A stretch of 64,000 bases of DNA, from NCBI RefSeq assembly GCF_027563465.1, contig NZ_JAPFQA010000001.1:682001-746000 (forward strand), read 5' to 3'. Positions 57,193-64,000 of this stretch are shown in pieces; the stretch's first letter is position 1; every line of letters starts with the position of its first letter. The position numbers and the translations under genes are program-made. The notes under the pieces were generated by a model. It did not search any database. It had not been told where the DNA came from and saw only the letters and a list, made by a program, of their open reading frames with translations. The DNA comes from Mesorhizobium qingshengii. Lineage in GTDB: Bacteria > Pseudomonadota > Alphaproteobacteria > Rhizobiales > Rhizobiaceae.

Positions 57193-57567
57193 CTATTTGG
57201 AAGCGGCGATCTCGCAGGCGCCGCCATTCGTCACCTTGTAGTGCGCGCGCGTGGCCAGGCAGGATTTCATGGCCAGCTCCTCCGCCACCTTTTGCGACGG
57301 CGCATTCAGGTGCGCGCCGCAGAGAATGTACAGCGAGACCACCCTGGAATACGGCGTGGTGGCGTAGGCGGAATGGCCGCTGGCCGCCACATAGGCCTTG
57401 TATGCCTTGGTGCATGGCGACTTCGGATCGCCACTCAAAGCTGGCGGGAACCGTTTGTCTCCCTCGCTTCCCGTCAGCGTGCCGGCCATGCCGGCGCTGG
57501 GGACCGCCGCCATCAGCAAGCCCGCGAATATCGTGGTGGCTACTTGTTTGCCGGTCCTGGATTTCAT
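57193..57567 (-). CDS. Secreted four-cysteine protein, paralogue 1
   Basis: 124 aa. A signal peptide (about 1-28) is followed by a mature part of about 95 residues with four cysteines (C52, C83, C103, C118) and the shared core YVAASGHSAYATTPYSRVV then LCG--LNAPSQK, ending GGACEIAASK. The pattern has a loose likeness to DUF4189-type domains, but I cannot place it in a family. Strong ribosome site (gggggag). It is the third of three tandem paralogues in the direction of transcription, 50 bases before mccA. Confidence 0.75.
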   Translation of the reverse strand: MKSRTGKQVATTIFAGLLMAAVPSAGMAGTLTGSEGDKRFPPALSGDPKSPCTKAYKAYVAASGHSAYATTPYSRVVSLYILCGAHLNAPSQKVAEELAMKSCLATRAHYKVTNGGACEIAASK

Positions 57568-57606
57568 TCTGCTCCCCCCATTCAGAAAAAAGTCTCGGCT
57601 GGTTGC

Positions 57607-57984
57607 CTACTTCGACGCCGAGACCGCGCAGCCGCCGCTTGCGGTCTTGAGCTTCCACCTGGTCAAGCCGGCCTGGCAGTTGCGCAGCGCCATCTCTCCC
57701 GCTGCCTTCTGGGAGGGCGCGTTGAGCTTCGAGCCGCAGACAATGTAGAGGTCGACAACGCGCGAATAAAAGGTCGTGGCGTAGGCCGAATGACCGCTCG
57801 CCGCGACATAGGCCTTGTAGGCAACATTGCATTCGCTCTTCGGATCCGAGCCTCGAGTTGCAGGAAAACGCACGTCTCCCTCGCTGCCCGCAAGCGATCC
57901 GGCTGCGCAAGCGCCTACTGTTGCTACGATCAGCAGTCCGGCCAGCGTCGATACGGCTGTCCGTTTGATGGTCTTGGATTGCAT
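57607..57984 (-). CDS. Secreted four-cysteine protein, paralogue 2
   Basis: 125 aa. Same architecture as its two neighbours: C52, C83, C103 and C119, and a core of KAYVAASGHSAYATTFYSRVV. The signal region reads VATVGAC with a cysteine at 26, which could make it a lipoprotein, unlike the other two. Ribosome site cctggggg. It is closest in sequence to paralogue 1. Function unknown. Confidence 0.75.
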   Translation of the reverse strand: MQSKTIKRTAVSTLAGLLIVATVGACAAGSLAGSEGDVRFPATRGSDPKSECNVAYKAYVAASGHSAYATTFYSRVVDLYIVCGSKLNAPSQKAAGEMALRNCQAGLTRWKLKTASGGCAVSASK

Positions 57985-58020
57985 TCTGTTTCCCCCAGGA
58001 AGAAGCTTGCGGTCTGAAGC

Positions 58021-58392
58021 CTATTTGGACGCAGCGATGCTGCAGGCTCCGGCCGTGGAAACTTTCCACTTTTTCAGACCCGCTTCGCACAATTTCAATG
58101 CCTTGGCCTCCGCCGCTTGCTGCGACGATGCGTTTAGGGAGACACCGCAGATCGTATATTCCGCCGACCAGTTGAACGGCGTCATTGCGTAGGCGGAATG
58201 ACCGCGCGCTGCGATATACTCGTTGTAATTCTTGCCGCAGCCCCCCGTGGTACCCGACGCTCGATAGACCGGGAAGCGGACGTGCCCCTTGCTTCCCGCG
58301 AGCGATTCCGCCGAACTGACGCCCGTCGTCGTTAATATTAGAAATCCTGCAAATATCGACGACGCCGACGTGCGGCAATATTTCAGTTTCAT
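58021..58392 (-). CDS. Secreted four-cysteine protein, paralogue 3
   Basis: 123 aa. Signal peptide (about 1-29), then C52, C82, C102 and C117 with the core NEYIAARGHSAYAMTPFNW and LNASSQQAAEAKAL. It is the most diverged of the three, so the array probably arose by two duplications. Ribosome site acagggcgg. It is the first of the array in transcription order, following the macro-domain gene by 120 bases. Confidence 0.75.
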   Translation of the reverse strand: MKLKYCRTSASSIFAGFLILTTTGVSSAESLAGSKGHVRFPVYRASGTTGGCGKNYNEYIAARGHSAYAMTPFNWSAEYTICGVSLNASSQQAAEAKALKLCEAGLKKWKVSTAGACSIAASK

Positions 58393-58512
58393 TTCCGCCC
58401 TGTCCCCATTGCACTGAGCAAGATAAGCAGTAGCGAATATTTTGCTTCCACACCAGTTCGTTGGCGGAGATTCTTGGCTGCCTATGCTGGGGAATCGATT
58501 GGTCCATTCAGT

Positions 58513-59043
58513 TCAGCCTTCTCGCAAGGCAGCAACGGCCTGCCGGTATAGTTCGGCCATTTGACCGTCGAAGCAGCAGAAAATAACGGTCTCCGGCATT
58601 TTCTTCTGTTCGATGAATATGCTGACCGTGCTGGCAGCGACTTCTGCCGCCTCATCCTTCGGATAGCGGTAGACACCGGTGGAGATCGCCGGAAACGCCA
58701 CTGTGCGGCAGTCATTGGTGGCGGCAAGTTCCAGCGAACGGCGATAGCAGGAGGCCAGCAGTTCGGCTTCGCCCTTGCCGCCGCCCTGCCAGACTGGCCC
58801 GACCGTGTGGATGATATGTCGAGCCGGCAGCCTGTAGCCCTTGGTGATCTTGGCTTCGCCAACCTTGCATCCATTCAGCATCCGGCATTCGAACTCGAGT
58901 TCACGTCCGGCTGCGCGGTGAATGGCACCATCGACCCCGCCACCACCCAGCAGCGAAGAATTGGCGGCGTTGACGATGGCATCGACGTCAAGCTTCGTGA
59001 TGTCACCGATGTGGATGCGGATCCTGTCGCCGATGCCGTCCAT
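58513..59043 (-). CDS. Macro-domain protein (O-acetyl-ADP-ribose deacetylase-like)
   Basis: 176 aa from the ATG at 59043. The ADP-ribose binding motifs are intact: [22 protein letters not shown] (about 21-42) and [13 protein letters not shown]. The YmdB/MacroD type removes acetyl from O-acetyl-ADP-ribose or ADP-ribose from proteins. The start lies one base after the mccB stop, so it is translated as part of the leucine degradation operon. The frame upstream to 59193 overlaps mccB and is rejected. Confidence 0.88.
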   Translation of the reverse strand: MDGIGDRIRIHIGDITKLDVDAIVNAANSSLLGGGGVDGAIHRAAGRELEFECRMLNGCKVGEAKITKGYRLPARHIIHTVGPVWQGGGKGEAELLASCYRRSLELAATNDCRTVAFPAISTGVYRYPKDEAAEVAASTVSIFIEQKKMPETVIFCCFDGQMAELYRQAVAALREG

Positions 59044-59044
59044 G

Positions 59045-60652
59045 TCACATCCTGAACACGCCGAAGCGCGTGTCCTCGATCTCGGCGTTGAGCGCGGCGG
59101 AAAGGCTGAGCGCCAGCACGTCGCGGGTCTTGGCCGGATCGATGATGCCGTCGTCCCAAAGGCGGGCGGACGAGTAGAGCGGATGGCCCTCATGCTCGTA
59201 TTTCATCAGGATCGGCTTCTTGAATTTCGCCTCTTCCTCGGCACTCCAGGCGCCGCCCTTGCGCTCGATGCCCTCGCGCTTGACCATGGCGAGCACCGTC
59301 GCCGCCTGTTCGCCGCCCATCACCGAGATGCGGGCGTTTGGCCACATCCACAGGAAGCGCGGCGAGTAGGCGCGGCCGCACATGCCATAGTTGCCGGCGC
59401 CGAACGAACCGCCGATGATGACGGTCACCTTCGGCACCCTGGCGGTGGCCACCGCCATCACCAGCTTGGCGCCGTCCTTGGCGATGCCGCCAGCTTCGTA
59501 TTTCCTGCCGACCATGAAGCCGGTGATGTTTTGCAGGAAGACCAGCGGAATCTTGCGCTGGCAGCACAATTCGATGAAGTGCGCGCCCTTCAGCGCGCTT
59601 TCGGAAAACAGCACGCCGTTGTTGGCGATGATGCCGACCGGCATGCCATGCAGATGGGCGAAGCCGGTGATCAGCGTCGTGCCGTAGTTCTGCTTGAACT
59701 CGTCGAATTCGGAGCCGTCGGCGATGCGCGCGATCACCTCGCGCACGTCATAGGGCTGGCGCAGATCGGTTGGCACGACGCCGTAGAGTTCGTCCGCTGG
59801 ATGAAGCGGTGGAATCGATTTCTGTAAGTTCAGGCTTACGGTCTTGTTCCGATTCAGGTTCTTGACGATGCGCCGGCAGATGGCGAGTGCATGTTCGTCG
59901 TCCAGCGCATAGTGGTCGGCGACGCCGGAAAGCCTTGTGTGCACATCGGCACCACCAAGATCCTCGGCGCTGACGTCCTCGCCGGTGGCCGCCTTCACCA
60001 GCGGCGGACCGCCGAGGAAGATGGTCGCCTGATTGCGCACCATGATCGTCTCGTCCGACATCGCCGGCACATAGGCGCCGCCCGCCGTGCAGGAACCCAT
60101 GACGCAGGCGATCTGCGGGATGCCGGCGGCCGACATGTTTGCCTGGTTGTAGAAGATGCGGCCGAAATGCTCGCGGTCGGGAAACACCTCGTCCTGGTTG
60201 GGCAGATTGGCGCCGCCGCTGTCGACCAGATAGATACAGGGCAAATTGTTCTGCAGTGCGATCTCCTGCGCCCGCAGATGCTTCTTCACCGTTAGCGGAT
60301 AATAGGTGCCGCCCTTCACCGTGGCGTCGTTGACGACGACCATCACTTCGGTTCCTTCGACGCGGCCGATGCCGGCGATCATGCCGGCCGACGAAATCTC
60401 CTCGCCATACATCGACCACGCGGCGAACTGGCCGATCTCAAGGAAGGGCGAGCCGGTGTCGAGCAATTGGGCGAGGCGTTCGCGCGGCAACAGCTTGCCG
60501 CGCGAGACGTGACGCTCGCGCGCTTCGTCCGAGCCGCCGCGCTCGACGGTTGCGGCTTTCTCGGCGATGTCGGCGACCAGTGCCCGCATGCGTTCGGCAT
60601 TGGCGCGGAAGGTGTCGGAGGAGGGGGATATCTGGGTCTGGAGCGTGGCCAT
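59045..60652 (-). CDS. mccB: Methylcrotonyl-CoA carboxylase carboxyltransferase subunit
   Basis: 535 aa. It has both carboxyltransferase crotonase-like folds with the acyl-CoA binding glycine-rich motifs ([39 protein letters not shown]) and ends GTETGVFRM-like at [17 protein letters not shown]. It transfers the carboxyl from biotin on MccA to methylcrotonyl-CoA. Its start is one base after the ivd stop codon. Confidence 0.94.
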   Translation of the reverse strand: MATLQTQISPSSDTFRANAERMRALVADIAEKAATVERGGSDEARERHVSRGKLLPRERLAQLLDTGSPFLEIGQFAAWSMYGEEISSAGMIAGIGRVEGTEVMVVVNDATVKGGTYYPLTVKKHLRAQEIALQNNLPCIYLVDSGGANLPNQDEVFPDREHFGRIFYNQANMSAAGIPQIACVMGSCTAGGAYVPAMSDETIMVRNQATIFLGGPPLVKAATGEDVSAEDLGGADVHTRLSGVADHYALDDEHALAICRRIVKNLNRNKTVSLNLQKSIPPLHPADELYGVVPTDLRQPYDVREVIARIADGSEFDEFKQNYGTTLITGFAHLHGMPVGIIANNGVLFSESALKGAHFIELCCQRKIPLVFLQNITGFMVGRKYEAGGIAKDGAKLVMAVATARVPKVTVIIGGSFGAGNYGMCGRAYSPRFLWMWPNARISVMGGEQAATVLAMVKREGIERKGGAWSAEEEAKFKKPILMKYEHEGHPLYSSARLWDDGIIDPAKTRDVLALSLSAALNAEIEDTRFGVFRM

Positions 60653-60653
60653 T

Positions 60654-61817
60654 CTATACCCTCTCCGCCATGATCTCGCGCCCGATCAGCCAGCGGCGGA
60701 TTTCGCTGGTACCGGCGCCGATCTCATAGAGCTTGGCGTCGCGCAGCAAGCGGCCGGTCGGATAGTCGTTGATATAGCCATTGCCGCCGAGCAGCTGCAG
60801 CGCGTCGAGCGCCATCAGCGTCGCCTTCTCTGCGGCAAACAGCACGCAGCCGGCGGCATCCTTGCGCGTCGTCTGGCCGCGATCGCAGGCGGCGGCCACG
60901 GCATAGACATAGGCGCGCGCGGCGTTCATCGTCGTGTACATATCGGCCAGCTTGCCTTGCACCAGCTGGAACTCGCCGATCGCCTGGCCGAACTGCTTGC
61001 GCTCGTGCACATAGGGGATCGCCACGTCGAGGCACGCCGCCATCAGGCCGATCGGGCCGCCGGCGAGCACCGTGCGCTCATAGTCGAGGCCCGACATCAG
61101 CACCTCGACGCCGCGTCCTTCCTCGTGCAGCACATTGTCGAACGGCACCTCGACATTCTCGAACACCAGCTCGCCGGTGTTGGAGCCGCGCATGCCGAGC
61201 TTGTCGAGTTTTTGTGCCACGGAGAAACCGGCCATTGCCTTTTCCACGATAAAGGCGGTGATGCCGCGCGATTTCCGCTCCGGATCGGTCTTGGCATAGA
61301 CGACAAGCGTCTCGGCGTCCGGCCCGTTGGTGATCCACATCTTGGTGCCGTTGAGCACATAGCGGTCATTGCGCTTTTCGGCGTGCAGCTTGAGCGAGAC
61401 GACATCCGAGCCGGCACCGGATTCCGACATTGCCAGCGCGCCGACGCGTTCGCCCGAGCACAGCGGCGGCAGGAATCTTTCCTTCTGCGCCGGCGTTGCC
61501 CAGCGGTTGATCTGATTGACGCAGAGATTGGAGTGGGCGCCGTAGGAGAGGCCGACCGAAGCCGAAGCCCGGGAAATCTCTTCCACTGCGATTACATGGG
61601 CAAGATAGCCCATGCCGCTGCCGCCGAAATCGGGGTCGGCGGTAATGCCGAGCAGGCCGAGCGCCCCGAGTTCGCGCCACAGATGCGCCGGGAATTCGTT
61701 CGAGCGATCGATATCGGCGGCGATAGGCGCGATCCTGTCCTGGGCGAAGCGCCGCGCCATGTCGCGCAGTGCCTCGATATCCTCGTCATGCCCGAAGCTG
61801 AGCGTGTTCGTGTACAT
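60654..61817 (-). CDS. ivd: Isovaleryl-CoA dehydrogenase
   Basis: 387 aa acyl-CoA dehydrogenase. The substrate-shaping and catalytic region is [18 protein letters not shown], where the glutamate position matches the catalytic base of human isovaleryl-CoA dehydrogenase. The FAD-binding and C-terminal motifs ([32 protein letters not shown]) are typical. It oxidises isovaleryl-CoA and gives electrons to ETF. Ribosome site aggagg. First gene of the ivd-mccB-macro operon. Confidence 0.93.
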   Translation of the reverse strand: MYTNTLSFGHDEDIEALRDMARRFAQDRIAPIAADIDRSNEFPAHLWRELGALGLLGITADPDFGGSGMGYLAHVIAVEEISRASASVGLSYGAHSNLCVNQINRWATPAQKERFLPPLCSGERVGALAMSESGAGSDVVSLKLHAEKRNDRYVLNGTKMWITNGPDAETLVVYAKTDPERKSRGITAFIVEKAMAGFSVAQKLDKLGMRGSNTGELVFENVEVPFDNVLHEEGRGVEVLMSGLDYERTVLAGGPIGLMAACLDVAIPYVHERKQFGQAIGEFQLVQGKLADMYTTMNAARAYVYAVAAACDRGQTTRKDAAGCVLFAAEKATLMALDALQLLGGNGYINDYPTGRLLRDAKLYEIGAGTSEIRRWLIGREIMAERV

Positions 61818-61832
61818 GTCGTTCCTCCTGCC

Positions 61833-61877
61833 GCATGACCCCGAAAATCGATTTTGATTTTCGGAAAGGGATCATGC
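61833..61877. repeat. Palindromic intergenic repeat (Mesorhizobium type)
   Basis: Arms gcatgaccccgaaaatc and gattttcggaaagggatcatgc are inverted with a five-base difference. This repeat type is widespread between genes in Mesorhizobium and relatives. It lies in the 75 bases between the TetR gene and ivd, and overlaps the expected ivd leader. Confidence 0.7.
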
Positions 61878-61891
61878 GCGAAACAAAAATT

Positions 61892-62530
61892 CTACAGTGT
61901 CCTTTGCGCGTCTAAAAAGACGCGCGGCGCTGTAGCGGATGCCGCGCCGACCAGGCGCATTGTCATTGAAAGATATGTCGCCGTCACTTCAGCGATCGAC
62001 AGCCGCTCGCCCGGCCGAAACCAGACGATGACCCCGGTCATCATCTGGATCAGCGCCATGGCCGTCAGTCCGGTGTCGTCGATGCTGAAGGCATCAGCCT
62101 CGGCGCCATCGCGCAGGATGGCGCGCAGTTCCTTTTCGTAGGCGGTGCGCATGCGCAGGATCTGTGTCAGCCTTTCGGGCGACAGGCTGCGCAATTCCAT
62201 GTTCGACACATGCGTGGCCTGCCGACGTTCGATATGGAAAGCGATATGGTTTTCAACATAGGCTGAAAGCCGTTGTGCCGGGCCCGCATTGGCCGGCCTG
62301 GCCGCTTCCCACGTTTTGGCCAGGCCCTCCATGTGCTCTCGCATCAGCGTGTACAGAAGATCTTCCTTGGTCGGGAAATAGCGGTAGAGCGCGGCTGCCT
62401 GCACGCCGACTTCGGCGGCAAGCTGGCGCATCGACATCGCCTCGTAGCCAAAACGCGCGATCAGGTTGACGGCCGCCTCGCGGATCGCCGCTTCGGTCTT
62501 TTCGCCATCGGATCCGGTGGTGCGCGCCAT
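61892..62530 (-). CDS. TetR/AcrR-family regulator of the leucine degradation genes
   Basis: 212 aa. The N-terminal helix-turn-helix is AAVNLIARFGYEAMSMRQLAAEVGVQAAALYRYFPTKEDLLYTL (about 19-62), followed by an all-helical ligand-binding domain with two Trp residues. It lies directly upstream of ivd in the same direction and probably represses the operon until acyl-CoA intermediates bind. A palindromic site upstream of its own gene (62561-62568) supports autoregulation. Confidence 0.85.
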   Translation of the reverse strand: MARTTGSDGEKTEAAIREAAVNLIARFGYEAMSMRQLAAEVGVQAAALYRYFPTKEDLLYTLMREHMEGLAKTWEAARPANAGPAQRLSAYVENHIAFHIERRQATHVSNMELRSLSPERLTQILRMRTAYEKELRAILRDGAEADAFSIDDTGLTAMALIQMMTGVIVWFRPGERLSIAEVTATYLSMTMRLVGAASATAPRVFLDAQRTL

Positions 62531-62560
62531 ATCAGCCCCTTCCTGCGACAGTAATAAAAC

Positions 62561-62568
62561 GAACGTTC
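62561..62568. promoter_or_regulatory. Palindromic site upstream of the TetR gene
   Basis: gaacgttc is a perfect eight-base palindrome set in AT-rich DNA (aataaaac before it, aattaatt after). It lies about 30 bases upstream of the TetR start codon, a typical place for a repressor operator. Confidence 0.4.
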
Positions 62569-62601
62569 AATTAATTCAAGGCGCCCGAACCAAATTCACC
62601 A

Positions 62602-62886
62602 TCATGCAACAATCCTGAACCCAACAAGAGCGTTGCCGGCTGCCAATTCCTCGACGTCGACCCTGGAAACCGAAGCCCCGGACGGTCCTTTCCAGAGGCG
62701 TTCGATCATTGTCGAGACCGCTTCGTCGAGGCCTGCAATCTGGGCCGTTACAGATCCGTCCGCTTCATTACGAACCCAGCCCGCAAGACCAAGGCTTGTG
62801 GCCTCGCCCCGAACCCAGAGTCTGAAGCCGACGCCTTGCACGTTGCCGAGGACGCGCGCCCGCACTTTCCTGCGATGACCAGCCAT
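62602..62886 (-). CDS. acyP: Acylphosphatase
   Basis: 94 aa, standard length. The catalytic arginine is R22 in QGVGFRLWVRGEA and the asparagine N40 in GWVRNEADGSV. It hydrolyses acyl phosphates such as acetyl phosphate. The ATG at 62886 follows ggagag; longer starts are rejected because they lack the fold. Confidence 0.94.
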   Translation of the reverse strand: MAGHRRKVRARVLGNVQGVGFRLWVRGEATSLGLAGWVRNEADGSVTAQIAGLDEAVSTMIERLWKGPSGASVSRVDVEELAAGNALVGFRIVA

Positions 62887-63047
62887 GAATCTCTCCAAGC
62901 CTGTCGCCCTGGAATCTGGCGCATGGCTCAGGGAATGCAACCTGGGAATTGCGCGCAAAACGCAATAGCTGGGCTCTCTGGTTTTTGAAATTTAATTGAC
63001 TCAGTCCATTAATTTTGGAAAATTCAATTGCCTTGTCGGAAGGTTGG

Positions 63048-64000
63048 ATGCAGATGTTGGACGAACGCAACGCATTAGTGGCGCAGATACGCCACTTCAA
63101 CCGGTTCTACACCCGCACCGTCGGCCTTCTCGACGAGACCCTGACACAGAGCGCGTTCACCTTGACCGAGGCGCGCGTGCTGTTCGAGTTGGGCCATCAC
63201 AGCAGCCCCGCTGCTCCCGAAATCGCCGGCGAGCGAGGGTTCCTGGCCGGAGCCTTTCGGTTGGAGAACGGCCCGGCGGCGTCCGAAATCGCCAGGCAAT
63301 TGCGTGTCGATGCGGCTTATCTGACGCGGATTCTGCGGAAGTTTGCGGGCGAGGGGCTGACCGAGGCCCGAACGGATCCGGCCGACCGGCGCCGAAGGGT
63401 TCTCTCGTTGACGCCCAGGGGCGAGGCAGCGCTTGCAAGCCTTCAGGCGGCGGCCGATCGCGACACCGCGCGGCTGATCGAAAACGTGCCCGACGGCAGG
63501 TTGCATGAACTGGGCAGCGCGTTGCGCAAGGCAGGGGAATTGCTGGGTGATCCTGCCTGCGGGAATGACGCAGTGACGCTGCGGCCGCACGGTGTCGGCG
63601 ACGTCGGCTGGGTCGTGCAGCGGCAGGCCCAGCTCTATGCCGAGGAATATGGCTGGAACATCGAGTTCGAAGCCATGCTCGCCGAGATAGGTGCCGATTT
63701 CATCCGCAATTTCGTGCCTGGGCGCGATTTCTGCTGGATCGCCGAACGCGGCGGCGAGCCGGTCGGCGCGGTGTTCCTGGTCCATCTGGACGACGAGGTT
63801 GCGAAGCTGAGGATGCTGCATGTCGAGGCGGCGGCTCGCGGCCTGGGCATCGGCAAACGCCTGGTCGCGGAGTGCGTGAACCAGGCCCGCGCCTGCGGTT
63901 ACGTCAGGCTCATCCTATGGACCAACGACATTCTCGTCGCGGCGCGCGCGATCTACGAGCGCGCCGGCTTCAAGCTGGTCTCGCAGGAGCGCCATCACAG
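63048..64000 (+). CDS. MarR-type regulator fused to a GNAT acetyltransferase (partial)
   Basis: At least 317 aa, open at the right edge; no stop is met before base 64000. The N-terminal MarR-type winged helix (about 1-140) has VDAAYLTRILRKFAGEGLTEARTDPADRRRRVLSLTPRGEA. A GNAT domain follows (about 155 onward) with acetyl-CoA-binding residues in VEAAARGLGIGKRLVAECVNQARACG. Between the second and third helices there is an extra 22-residue stretch, a diverged copy of the sequence that follows it (PAAPEIAGE versus PAASEIARQ). The ATG at 63048 is preceded by ggaagg. Fusions of this kind are common in rhizobia. Confidence 0.9.
   Translation, partial: MQMLDERNALVAQIRHFNRFYTRTVGLLDETLTQSAFTLTEARVLFELGHHSSPAAPEIAGERGFLAGAFRLENGPAASEIARQLRVDAAYLTRILRKFAGEGLTEARTDPADRRRRVLSLTPRGEAALASLQAAADRDTARLIENVPDGRLHELGSALRKAGELLGDPACGNDAVTLRPHGVGDVGWVVQRQAQLYAEEYGWNIEFEAMLAEIGADFIRNFVPGRDFCWIAERGGEPVGAVFLVHLDDEVAKLRMLHVEAAARGLGIGKRLVAECVNQARACGYVRLILWTNDILVAARAIYERAGFKLVSQERHH

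Overview
The window is a GC-rich, gene-dense chromosomal segment from a rhizobial alphaproteobacterium, most likely Mesorhizobium. The signs are a MucR/Ros regulator with a Cys-Asp-His-His finger, Rhizobiales-specific families (DUF5330, DUF1491, DUF2336), a feuPQ - ccm - degP - two-component - glnE - pleC - pepN order that I recall from Sinorhizobium meliloti, and two palindromic intergenic repeats of a type common in Mesorhizobium. There is no prophage, insertion sequence, CRISPR array, rRNA or tRNA that I can support. This is mostly core genome with a few accessory insertions.

Layout. 1-6.7 kb: tail of an unknown gene, mucR, sufE, DUF5330, a DivJ-like membrane histidine kinase overlapping a peptidoglycan-binding gene, DUF1491 and DUF2336. 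6.8-10.3 kb: DUF1254/DUF1214 envelope pair and a class A penicillin-binding protein. 10.4-18.1 kb: a catabolic/transport locus with a DDAH-like guanidino hydrolase and an M20 amidohydrolase (minus strand), a divergent LysR regulator, and a four-gene polyamine-type ABC transporter. 18.2-33.3 kb: an orphan DUF3168 gene, a FeuN-like secreted protein with feuP-feuQ, a surface lipoprotein, ccmIEFH for cytochrome c maturation, an HtrA protease, a second two-component pair and glnE. 33.4-39.2 kb: EF-hand protein, PleC-like kinase, aminopeptidase N. 39.3-51.9 kb: an orphan CoxL-type molybdenum hydroxylase subunit with an EamA transporter, an ORFan membrane protein, an XRE/MmyB regulator, uracil-DNA glycosylase, ETF-QO, a DUF922 protease, an EEP-family phosphatase, AMP nucleosidase, two tiny membrane proteins and DUF2147. 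52-64 kb: Sel1 protein, a LivK-type binding protein, a gene-poor junction with an ORFan, then a leucine/isovalerate degradation cluster (TetR - ivd - mccB - macro domain - three tandem secreted paralogues - mccA), acylphosphatase and a MarR-GNAT fusion cut by the window end.

How they work together. FeuNPQ, the second two-component pair, HtrA, the PBP and the small secreted proteins are envelope-related. DivJ-like and PleC-like kinases are the usual opposing pair acting on DivK. ETF-QO accepts electrons from acyl-CoA dehydrogenases such as the Ivd encoded 13 kb away. The least explained parts are the triplicated Cys-containing secreted family set inside the leucine operon together with a macro-domain protein, the unannotated 52-aa/64-aa gene pair, the in-frame 66-nt repeat inside the MarR DNA-binding domain, and the guanidino-hydrolase/amidohydrolase/ABC locus with unknown substrate.
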